Origin: Bacteroidota bacterium
GTDB lineage: Bacteria; Bacteroidota; Bacteroidia; Sphingobacteriales; Sphingobacteriaceae
Length of the DNA stretch: 8,035 nt
Reading direction: 5' to 3'
Assembly (NCBI GenBank): GCA_025355225.1
Contig: JANYAB010000596.1
Coordinates: 1-8,035 of the forward strand
In this document: positions 1 to 5,763 of the stretch, piece after piece
How the letters are laid out: each line of letters starts with the position of its first letter
Numbering within the stretch: the stretch's first letter is position 1
Notes under the pieces: model-generated
The model's database searches: none
What the model saw: only the letters and a program-made list of their open reading frames with translations
What the model was told of the DNA's origin: nothing
Made by a program: the position numbers and the translations under genes

Positions 1-23
1 CACGTACGTATCAACCAAGGTCA

Positions 24-50
24 GGTCCCGTAGGGACCAAATGTTGGTAG
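24..50 (-). repeat. REP-like unit 1 (hairpin plus 12-mer)
   Basis: Hairpin GGTCCC-GTA-GGGACC at 24-38 is followed by AAATGTTGGTAG at 39-50. Read on the minus strand this is CTACCAACATTT and then a 6-bp stem with a 3-nt loop. It faces unit 2 head to head, so the two 12-mers are arms of a 14-bp inverted repeat. Confidence 0.7.
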
Positions 51-58
51 CAAAAAAA

Positions 59-85
59 CTACCAACATTTGGCTCCTATGGAGCC
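59..85 (+). repeat. REP-like unit 2
   Basis: CTACCAACATTT at 59-70 is followed by hairpin GGCTCC-TAT-GGAGCC at 71-85. The 12-mer equals that of unit 1. The stem differs in sequence but keeps all six pairs and the 3-nt loop, which points to selection on structure. Confidence 0.7.
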
Positions 86-107
86 ACGTACGTATCAACC
101 AAGGTCA

Positions 108-134
108 GGTCCCGTAGGGACCAAATGTTGGTAG
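108..134 (-). repeat. REP-like unit 3, downstream flank of the transposase
   Basis: This is an exact copy of unit 1 within the second 59-bp repeat: hairpin at 108-122 and AAATGTTGGTAG at 123-134. With unit 4 (732-758) it brackets the transposase gene as an outward-facing inverted pair. Confidence 0.7.
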
Positions 135-157
135 CAAAAAAACAAATAAATATCTTC

Positions 158-175
158 TTGCCCCATAGGTGGCAA
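158..175 (-). terminator. Possible weak terminator or transposon-end hairpin after the transposase
   Basis: TTGCC (158-162) pairs with GGCAA (171-175), and an inner CC/GG pair beside a one-base bulge closes a small loop. On the minus strand, 18 nt after the transposase stop codon, the hairpin is followed by a T-rich stretch that includes seven T (rc of 136-142). It could be a weak intrinsic terminator or an imperfect palindrome of the kind found at IS200/IS605 ends. The T-run does not directly abut the stem, so confidence is low. Confidence 0.3.
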
Positions 176-193
176 TACCTCCCCGGGCGCAAA

Positions 194-655
194 TCATTCA
201 GGTAATTTAAAAATATACCGCTCATCGTATTCAACCTCAAATTGCTCGAGAAATTGTTTATATTCTTCTAAAAAAGTTCTTTTATGGTGGTGCTCCTCCT
301 GGTTCAATATATAATCGGTAACAGTTTGTACATGCGACCGCGAATAGGAAAACGCCCCATATCCTTCCTGCCATCGGAAAGTTGCGGGTGTGAATTGCTG
401 CTTGTTGATCCATTCCGATGATTCGCCTTTTACCAGCCTCATCAGATCGGAAAGGGATTGATTGGGCCTGAACCCAATAAACAGGTGCAAATGATCGGGC
501 ATGCTGTTGATAATGATCATCTTATGTCCATGATTTTGGACGATACCAGTCATATATTTATGTAGTTGCTCTTTCCACGAAGCTTGAATCAGAGACTTGC
601 GGAATTTTACCGCCATTACACATTGGATGTGGATTTGGGTGTAGGTGTTGGACAT
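194..655 (-). CDS. IS200/IS605-type Y1 HUH transposase (RAYT-like)
   Basis: A 153-aa protein of the Y1_Tnp (TnpA_REP/IS200-like) family. These single-strand DNA transposases cut and rejoin DNA at hairpins through a covalent 5'-phosphotyrosine. The HUH motif is H55-L-H57 within MPDHLHLFIG. The nucleophile is most likely Y115 in DYILNQEEHH, and Q119 sits four residues later, as does the metal-binding Gln of IS608 TnpA. The length is normal for stand-alone TnpA and no disruption is visible, so it looks intact. The ATG at 655 gives the family-typical N-terminus with no convincing Shine-Dalgarno. There is no tnpB partner. REP-like units lie on both sides (108-134 and 732-758), so it may be a small autonomous IS of about 650 bp or a domesticated REP-associated transposase. 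The family call is solid; mobility is inference. Confidence 0.92.
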   Translation of the reverse strand: MSNTYTQIHIQCVMAVKFRKSLIQASWKEQLHKYMTGIVQNHGHKMIIINSMPDHLHLFIGFRPNQSLSDLMRLVKGESSEWINKQQFTPATFRWQEGYGAFSYSRSHVQTVTDYILNQEEHHHKRTFLEEYKQFLEQFEVEYDERYIFKLPE

Positions 656-731
656 AATTTAATGAGATTTAGATTATGCAATATAGGTTAATTTCGTACC
701 TAAGGCACGGCAATTTGGCTTTTCTATTACA

Positions 732-758
732 CTACCAACATTTTGTTCCTCCGGAGCA
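732..758 (+). repeat. REP-like unit 4, upstream flank of the transposase
   Basis: CTACCAACATTT at 732-743 is followed by hairpin TGTTCC-TCC-GGAGCA (744-758, one G-T pair). It shares the 12-mer with units 1-3 but has a diverged stem. It lies 77 bp upstream of the transposase start codon and points away from it. Apart from this unit, 656-859 is A/T-rich and shows no gene or clear promoter. Confidence 0.65.
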
Positions 759-859
759 TGCCAATTCCTTTTATCACTTATATTTTTAAGTAAATTTTGA
801 ATAATTAATAAACGAACTGAAATACTAAAGCCCCTTATTCTAATCTTCCATATTCTTTC

Positions 860-903
860 AAAAAAAATAGCGATGAGTTTTAAAACCCATCGCTATTTTT
901 TTT
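860..903 (-). terminator. Strong intrinsic terminator of the xyl operon (symmetric, probably bidirectional)
   Basis: AAAAAAAATAGCGATG (860-875) and CATCGCTATTTTTTTT (888-903) are perfectly complementary over 16 bp around a 12-nt centre (876-887) that can pair further through TTTTAAAA. On the minus strand the GC-containing stem is followed by eight T, and the stem base begins 12 nt after the symporter stop codon. The same holds on the plus strand, so it would also stop rightward transcription from the transposase side. Confidence 0.9.
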
Positions 904-915
904 ATTTTGTTACTG

Positions 916-2598
916 CTACCAAAACACGGTATACAATGCTGCAAGGATACCAAAAATAATAAGCGCACCAACAGCAAAGCCCCTGGTGGTTCTGAACATT
1001 TTGGTATCAACTTCGAGTGCATTCACCCTTTTTCCGCTTGCATTTTCTATCATAGAAATGATGTACATGCCGATAATGCAAATTACAAATACGATCGCCA
1101 TACGGTCGAGAAAAGGTATTTCGTATAGCAATGTTTTCCCGTCCTTTTGCTTAACCAATGTTGAAAAACCAATAGTTTTTAAGGGCTCCAGGTTCACAAA
1201 TAGCGGCATTAACTTAAATACAACCGACATGGCAAACCCGCCTACAGTAGCAAATAATGCAGCATTCGAGGTTGTTTTTTTCCAGAAAAAGCCCAGAATA
1301 AACATGGCGAAGATACCAGGAGAAAAGAAGCCTGTATATTCTTGAATAAATTGAAAGCCTCCTTTTTTATCGATACCAAGGAAAGGTGATATTATGATTC
1401 CTATTATCATAGCAGCTACCACAGTGATCCGGCCTACTACAAGCAGTTTATGGTCAACTGCCTTACGATTAATTTTTCGGTAAATATCCAGTGTGAAAAT
1501 AGTTGCAATACTATTTGCCTTGCCAGCCAGAGAAGCTACTATCGCGGCAGTTAAAGCCGCAAATGATAAACCTTTAAACCAATGCGGCAGCAAGTTAAGC
1601 AGTGATGGGTAAGCATTATCAGGATTCAGCTCGCCATTTTGCATCATTTGGGAATGAAAAATATTTTCCTTGTACAATATGAAAGCTGCAATACCAGGTA
1701 ATACAACGATAACCGGCATAAGTAATTTAAGGAACGCAGCGAATAAAATACCGCTACGCGCTGTTTTAAGATCGGCACCAAGGGCGCGTTGGGTAATGTA
1801 TTGGTTGCATCCCCAATAATTAAGGTTGGTGATCCATAAGCCGCCTATCAGTACCGACAGGCCGGGCAAATCGGCATAGTTTGCATTATCACGCTTAAAG
1901 ATCATATGAAAATGGCCTGCCGCATGTTCTTTCATAATACTTAACCCTTTCAAAAAGCCAGGGGTACCAAAATGATCTGCTACCTGTGTAACCGCAATAT
2001 AAGTAGTTACTAATCCTCCTAAAATCAAAAAGAATACCTGTATAACATCCGTATACCCAATAACCTTCATGCCGCCCAGCGTTATAATGACCGCAAAAAT
2101 TGCAAGCCCCCAAATACAGGTTTGAAAATTAATACCCGAAATGCCATGTATGGCAATGGCCCCTAAATACAGGATGGAGGTTAGATTTACAACAATGTAC
2201 AGTAAAAGCCAGAATATAGCCATAATAAGCGCCACCGTTCCATTATACCGCTGATTTAAGAACTGCGGCATGGTATATATCTTATTTTTAAGATATACCG
2301 GGATGAAAAATACAGCTACGATCACCAGCGTTAAAGCAGCCATCCATTCGTAGCCCGAGATAGCTAAACCCATTGTGAAGCCAGAACTGTTCATTCCCAC
2401 CATTTGCTCGGCAGAAATATTGGAGGCTATAAGTGAAGCCCCGATTGCCCACCATGTAAGGGAGCCTGCTGCCAAAAAATAATCTGTAGAGGTAGCCTCT
2501 GCATGTTTTTTTCGCCTGTATACCCAATATCCGTAACATGATACGATTAGAAAGTAGATAATAAATACAATGTAGTCCCCGGTGCTTAACGTCCTCAT
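916..2598 (-). CDS. SglT-like sodium/sugar symporter (probable Na+/xylose symporter)
   Basis: A 560-aa integral membrane protein of the solute:sodium symporter (SSS) family with about 14 hydrophobic helices, close in sequence to Vibrio parahaemolyticus SglT. Comparing from memory with vSGLT, the sugar-site positions look conserved: Q65 and E84 (NISAEQMVGM and GYEWM), N258 and gating Y261 (TNLNYWGCNQY), K291 (FAAFLKLLMP) and the FQFIQEYTG block at 415-423. At the Na2 site (A352-I-V-A355-S356) the first of two serines is replaced by Ala. It is the last gene of the operon, 148 nt after xylA, and ends at the 860-903 terminator. Xylose as substrate is inferred from the operon; glucose or galactose remain possible. 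The ATG at 2598 gives a normal N-terminus with an A-rich leader and no Shine-Dalgarno. The name xylT would fit but rests on context only. Confidence 0.93.
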   Translation of the reverse strand: MRTLSTGDYIVFIIYFLIVSCYGYWVYRRKKHAEATSTDYFLAAGSLTWWAIGASLIASNISAEQMVGMNSSGFTMGLAISGYEWMAALTLVIVAVFFIPVYLKNKIYTMPQFLNQRYNGTVALIMAIFWLLLYIVVNLTSILYLGAIAIHGISGINFQTCIWGLAIFAVIITLGGMKVIGYTDVIQVFFLILGGLVTTYIAVTQVADHFGTPGFLKGLSIMKEHAAGHFHMIFKRDNANYADLPGLSVLIGGLWITNLNYWGCNQYITQRALGADLKTARSGILFAAFLKLLMPVIVVLPGIAAFILYKENIFHSQMMQNGELNPDNAYPSLLNLLPHWFKGLSFAALTAAIVASLAGKANSIATIFTLDIYRKINRKAVDHKLLVVGRITVVAAMIIGIIISPFLGIDKKGGFQFIQEYTGFFSPGIFAMFILGFFWKKTTSNAALFATVGGFAMSVVFKLMPLFVNLEPLKTIGFSTLVKQKDGKTLLYEIPFLDRMAIVFVICIIGMYIISMIENASGKRVNALEVDTKMFRTTRGFAVGALIIFGILAALYTVFW

Positions 2599-2686
2599 TT
2601 TTTAGTTTTTTGAATTGTTTTAGGTTTAATCGTTGGTTTGACAATTATAGCAATATTTTAGTTAAAAGTTGACCAAGTTAGATTAA

Positions 2687-2721
2687 GTTGATTAAGTTCA
2701 AATGATTTTAACCTAATCAAC
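2687..2721 (-). other. Intercistronic hairpin between xylA and the symporter gene
   Basis: GTTGATTAAGTT (2687-2698) and AACCTAATCAAC (2710-2721) pair over 12 positions with an 11-nt loop. The single mismatch becomes a G-U pair in the minus-strand mRNA, which favours an RNA structure in the operon transcript. No U-run follows, so it is more likely a processing or stability element than a terminator. Confidence 0.45.
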
Positions 2722-2746
2722 CACTCAATAATCAAATAATCAACCA
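2687..2746. repeat. Degenerate 8-mer strings of TTGATT type
   Basis: The xylA-symporter gap is filled with short imperfect repeats. On the minus strand, 2712-2746 reads as units resembling GGTTGATT, ATTTGATT, ATTGAGT and GGTTGATT, and on the plus strand GATTAAGTT recurs. A similar string lies in the xylB-xylA gap. No open frame is present. Confidence 0.45.
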
Positions 2747-4072
2747 TTATATATAACGATTTATCAGGTTTTCAAGATATTCCTGCCTTCCGCTAATTGT
2801 TTTGGGCTCACCATTGTCAATAGCATAGGCACGCAGGTCCGTGAGCGAAAGCTTTCCTTCTTCAAAATCCTTTCCTGCACCGCTATCGAATGAGGTATAC
2901 CTGTCTTTTCTTATTTTTTTGTATTCTGATTTTTGCAGGATATTGTCGGCGATGACAAGCGCCCTTGCAAAAATATCCATTCCACCAATGTGCGCGTGGA
3001 AAAGATCGGCAGGATCGGTTGAATTTCTGCGGATCTTGGCATCAAAATTTATTCCTCCGCCCTGGAAACCACCTGCTTCAAGAACAATCATCATGACTTC
3101 AACTACCTCATTAATATTATTCGGGAACTGGTCGGTATCCCATCCGTTCTGGTAATCGCCCCTGTTAGCGTCCATAGAGCCCAATAACCCGGCATCCACT
3201 GCTACCTGAAGTTCATGCTGGAAGGTATGACCGGCCAGTGTAGCGTGGTTCACTTCCAGGTTTAGCTTCATGTCTTTCAACAGATCGTACTTCTGCAGGA
3301 AGCCCAGTACCGTTGCTGCATCATAATCATATTGGTGCTTGGTAGGCTCACATGGTTTTGGTTCGATAAAGAATGTCCCTTTAAAACCTTGTCCGCGTGC
3401 ATAATCTATAGACTTATGTAAAAACTGGGCAAAATGTTCTTGTTCGCGCTTCATATCGGTATTCAGCAAAGTCATATAGCCTTCGCGGCCACCCCAGAAA
3501 ACATAGTTTTCGCCGCCCAAGGCAATTGTCGCATCCAATGCTGCTTTAACCTGGGCCGCGGCATGCGTAAGCACGTGAAAATCAGGGTTGGTAGATGCCC
3601 CGTTCATATACCTGCGATTGGAAAAAAGATTAGCTGTTCCCCAAAGCAGTTTTACTCCGCTGGCTGCTTGCTTCTGTTTAGCGTAATCAACCAATGCTTG
3701 CAGACGCTTATCATTTGAATTAACATCGTTGGTATAATCAACCACATCCACATCGTGGAAACAGTAATAAGGCAGGTTCATTTTAGTAATAAACTCAAAA
3801 GCCGCATCCATTTTGTCTTTCGCGCGTTCTACAGCATCGGCCTTTTCATTCCATGGGAATAAATGTGTTGGTTCGCCAAAAGGATCGGCGCCCGATCCGC
3901 AGAAGGAGTGCCAGTAGGCACAAGCAAAGCGCAAATGGTCCTTCATAGTTTTCCCGCCAACCAACTTATCAGCATCATACCAGCGAAACGCCAGTGGGTT
4001 ATCGCTTTGAGGGCCTTCGTACTTGACCTGGCCTATGCCTTTAAAAAATTCTTTTTCGCCTGTGAGTATCAT
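2747..4072 (-). CDS. xylA: Xylose isomerase
   Basis: A 441-aa cytoplasmic enzyme that interconverts D-xylose and D-xylulose, of the long (class II) XylA type and normal in length. The expected catalytic and metal residues are all present, with a constant +5 offset from E. coli numbering: H106 and D109 (CFHDVDV), E237 and K239 (FIEPKPCEPTKHQYD), E273 and H276 (LEVNHATLAGH), D301 (MDANRGD), D312 and D314 (GWDTDQFP) and D344 (INFDAK). The N-terminus (GEKEFFKGIGQVKYEG) aligns with the usual family start, supporting the ATG at 4072, which has no clear Shine-Dalgarno. It is the second gene of the operon, 82 nt after the xylB stop and 148 nt before the symporter. Nothing suggests inactivation. Confidence 0.98.
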   Translation of the reverse strand: MILTGEKEFFKGIGQVKYEGPQSDNPLAFRWYDADKLVGGKTMKDHLRFACAYWHSFCGSGADPFGEPTHLFPWNEKADAVERAKDKMDAAFEFITKMNLPYYCFHDVDVVDYTNDVNSNDKRLQALVDYAKQKQAASGVKLLWGTANLFSNRRYMNGASTNPDFHVLTHAAAQVKAALDATIALGGENYVFWGGREGYMTLLNTDMKREQEHFAQFLHKSIDYARGQGFKGTFFIEPKPCEPTKHQYDYDAATVLGFLQKYDLLKDMKLNLEVNHATLAGHTFQHELQVAVDAGLLGSMDANRGDYQNGWDTDQFPNNINEVVEVMMIVLEAGGFQGGGINFDAKIRRNSTDPADLFHAHIGGMDIFARALVIADNILQKSEYKKIRKDRYTSFDSGAGKDFEEGKLSLTDLRAYAIDNGEPKTISGRQEYLENLINRYI

Positions 4073-4079
4073 AGTTATT

Positions 4080-4110
4080 GAATTAGTGAATGATTGAATT
4101 ATTGAATGTT
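4080..4110. repeat. Degenerate 8-mer string upstream of xylA
   Basis: Four consecutive imperfect 8-mers can be read on the plus strand from 4079: TTGAATTA, GTGAATGA, TTGAATTA and TTGAATGT. They occupy the untranslated leader directly before the xylA start codon. The pattern resembles the string after xylA. Confidence 0.5.
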
Positions 4111-4115
4111 TTATC

Positions 4116-4148
4116 AGACTTACGAAGTTTTAAAAACTTTGTAAGTCT
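4116..4148 (+). terminator. Hairpin between xylB and xylA, T-tract on the antisense side
   Basis: AGACTTAC (4116-4123) pairs with GTAAGTCT (4141-4148), G4124 faces T4140, and AAGTTT pairs with AAACTT, giving a 15-bp stem around a 3-nt loop. It begins 6 nt after the xylB stop. The T-run (4148-4152) lies on the plus-strand side and the one imperfect pair is G-U on that strand, so as a terminator it would act against antisense transcription. In the operon mRNA it lacks a U-tract and may instead affect processing. It could also be a dispersed palindrome; that is a guess. Confidence 0.5.
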
Positions 4149-4154
4149 TTTTAT

Positions 4155-5633
4155 CTAATCTGTTAATTGTTTTTCGAGTAACGTTTTCCAGTGCTGGTAA
4201 ATCGGTTCTAATTGTTGATTGGAAGGTTCGATTAGCTGAACGGGATGAAAATGTTCAAACGCCTCTGCCGGCGACGAAAAGATGCGTGCGCCTATGCCAG
4301 CGCCCAGCGCTGCACCTGCGCTTCCGTCATTTTTATAAAGTTCAACCGGTATGCCTGTTATATTCACAAAGGCTTCGGTAAATGAATCACTTAAAAACAA
4401 ATTGTTTTTGCCCGCCCTGATCACGGTTGGGTTCATTCCGTTACTTCTCATAATGTCCAATCCATAACGGAACGCGAATGCGATCCCCTCTTGTACAGCC
4501 CTGGCAAAGTGAGCCTGAGTATGTAAATTAAGATCAATATTATGAATGTGGGCTCCAACCATTTTATTATTCAGCATGCGTTCGGCACCATTGCCGAAGG
4601 GCAAAACAAGTAAGCCGTTGCTTCCGGGAGGAACTTGTTTAACCTTGTCATTCATTTGCAAATAGCTTTCAGCCGAACCGAAAATATTCTTTGTCCACCG
4701 GTATAAGCTTCCTGCACCGTTGATACACAATAACACGCCCAATCGCTTTTGCTCATCCGTGTAATTTACATGGGCAAAGGTATTCACGCGCGATTGCTTA
4801 TCATAAGCCAACTGATCACTCACCCCATAAATAACGCCCGAAGTGCCTGCAGTAGCAGCAACTTCGCCGGGATTCAATACATTTAAAGAAAGGGCATTGT
4901 TGGGTTGATCGCCCGCCTTATAAGTAACCGGTATGCCGGCTTTTAATCCCAGCTTAGCGGCAATAGACGGCTGCAGGTTACCGTGTGAGGAAAATACCGG
5001 TTTAACTTCAGGAAATAACCCTTTGTCAAAGCCAAAATACTTTATAATATCCTCCGACAATCGATTGTTTTTAAAGTCGAAGAATACCCCTTCTGATAAT
5101 GCCGCTATTGAGGTAGTGATTTCACCGGTAAACCTCATCGAAATAAAATCGCCCGGAAGCATTATTTTGTAGATCCTCTCATATATCAGTGGCTCATTTT
5201 GTTTTACCCAGGCCAGTTTCGAAGCTGTAAAATTGCCCGGCGAGTTTAAGAAATGGGATAAGCAGTGTTCCTCTCCTATTTCTTCAAAGGCTTTATCGCC
5301 TATTTCAACCGCACGGCTATCGCACCATATAATGCTGTTGCGCAGCACATTTTGCTCTTTATCAACCAGTACCAATCCATGCATCTGGTAAGCAATACCT
5401 ATAGCCTTAATATCAACAGGGTTATATTGGCCGGTTTTATTACAAAGTTCAATAGCGTGCTGTGTTTGCTGCCACCACATTTCTGGCGACTGCTCTGCCC
5501 AGCCTGTTTGAAGCGCCAGGATCGGGGATTCTTCATCAGGATATTGTGCTGATGTTATTACTTTTTGTGATATGGCATCAACTACAGAAACCTTCACGGA
5601 AGAGGTACCTATATCAATGCCTAATAATAACAT
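4155..5633 (-). CDS. xylB: Xylulokinase
   Basis: A 492-aa FGGY-family carbohydrate kinase that phosphorylates D-xylulose to D-xylulose-5-phosphate with ATP. The N-terminal phosphate-binding loop GIDIGTSSVKVSV (5-17) is typical. YQMHGLVLVD (82-91) matches the substrate-site QMHG block of XylB. FTASKLAWVKQNEP (135-148) is the FGGY signature 1 region. D242 in KAGDQPNNA is the likely catalytic base, followed by the ATPase-type TAGTSGVIYG (261-270). The C-terminal nucleotide site includes IRAGKNNLFLS and GSAGAALGAG (437-446). Length is normal. It is the first gene of the operon, and the next gene is xylose isomerase, which favours xylulose over other FGGY substrates. A LacI-type palindrome lies inside the gene at 5057-5068. 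Confidence 0.96.
   Translation of the reverse strand: MLLLGIDIGTSSVKVSVVDAISQKVITSAQYPDEESPILALQTGWAEQSPEMWWQQTQHAIELCNKTGQYNPVDIKAIGIAYQMHGLVLVDKEQNVLRNSIIWCDSRAVEIGDKAFEEIGEEHCLSHFLNSPGNFTASKLAWVKQNEPLIYERIYKIMLPGDFISMRFTGEITTSIAALSEGVFFDFKNNRLSEDIIKYFGFDKGLFPEVKPVFSSHGNLQPSIAAKLGLKAGIPVTYKAGDQPNNALSLNVLNPGEVAATAGTSGVIYGVSDQLAYDKQSRVNTFAHVNYTDEQKRLGVLLCINGAGSLYRWTKNIFGSAESYLQMNDKVKQVPPGSNGLLVLPFGNGAERMLNNKMVGAHIHNIDLNLHTQAHFARAVQEGIAFAFRYGLDIMRSNGMNPTVIRAGKNNLFLSDSFTEAFVNITGIPVELYKNDGSAGAALGAGIGARIFSSPAEAFEHFHPVQLIEPSNQQLEPIYQHWKTLLEKQLTD
5057..5068. promoter_or_regulatory. Possible auxiliary LacI-type operator inside xylB
   Basis: ACAATCGATTGT is a perfect 12-bp palindrome sharing the central ten bases CAATCGATTG with the intergenic palindrome at 5721-5732; the two outer bases differ symmetrically. 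It encodes codons N189-L192 of xylB, about 0.57 kb into the gene. Its centre is 664 bp from the intergenic site. Location inside the first gene is analogous to lac O2 in lacZ. The palindrome is seen; operator function is inference. Confidence 0.4.
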
Positions 5634-5763
5634 ACTTTTGGTTGTATTTCGTAAGAATGGACATGCGGGTTTATAAATGTACTTTTATTAATGGACGAAA
5701 TTAAATTATTTTTTCAAATTGCAATCGATTGCCCAGATTTATTTTATCATTTTTACAAATATT
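5634..5763. promoter_or_regulatory. Divergent xylB/xylR promoter region
   Basis: The 130-bp A/T-rich gap between the two start codons must hold both promoters. A minus-strand TAAATCTG (5741-5734) is one base off the Bacteroidetes -7 consensus TAnnTTTG and lies directly before the palindrome. A TTTG at 5759-5756 could be its upstream element, but the 14-nt spacing is short. On the plus strand, TTG (5719-5721) with TATTTTAT (5740-5747) is a weak candidate for the regulator. Either arrangement would be occluded by a repressor on 5721-5732. The boxes are low-confidence; the region itself is well supported. Confidence 0.5.
5721..5732. promoter_or_regulatory. Probable operator for the LacI-family regulator
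   Basis: GCAATCGATTGC is a perfect 12-bp palindrome with the central CpG typical of LacI/GalR-family operators, where the hinge-helix leucine intercalates. It lies 32 bp upstream of the regulator ATG and 88 bp upstream of xylB, suited to controlling both directions, including autoregulation. Confidence 0.7.

Larger units (their letters stand above)
1..143. repeat. Tandem REP-like array: 59-bp direct repeat with 84-bp period
   Basis: Positions 1-59 and 85-143 are identical over 59 bp, starting at CACGTACGTA and ending at CAAAAAAAC. The 25 bp between them (60-84) continue an inverted copy of the repeat's 3' part, so the block is a tandem array of about 1.7 units with internal dyad symmetry. 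Each 59-mer carries a hairpin GGTCCC-GTA-GGGACC (24-38 and 108-122) followed by AAATGTTGGTAG. Positions 37-50 and 59-72 form a perfect 14-bp inverted repeat around an A-rich loop. The first copy begins at base 1, so the array may extend beyond the window. The architecture resembles paired REP sequences (BIME-like) next to a Y1 transposase. The identity is read directly; the REP assignment is inference. Confidence 0.85.

Noticed and set aside
1..143. CRISPR-like repeat-spacer-repeat
   Set aside because: The 59-bp repeat is too long. The 25-bp interval is an inverted continuation of the repeat itself, and no cas genes are present.
907..1345. Plus-strand open frames inside the symporter gene
   Set aside because: They are antisense to a well-supported SSS transporter, have no family features, and no promoter or leader is visible.
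2288..2644. 118-codon minus-strand frame overlapping the start of the symporter gene
   Set aside because: It is a shifted-frame shadow of the symporter, whose protein matches its family from the first helix onward. No frameshift is needed.
5719..5763. N-terminal extension of the LacI regulator from a TTG at 5719
   Set aside because: It would add 15 residues not typical of the family and run through the operator palindrome. The ATG at 5764 places the helix-turn-helix at the usual position.
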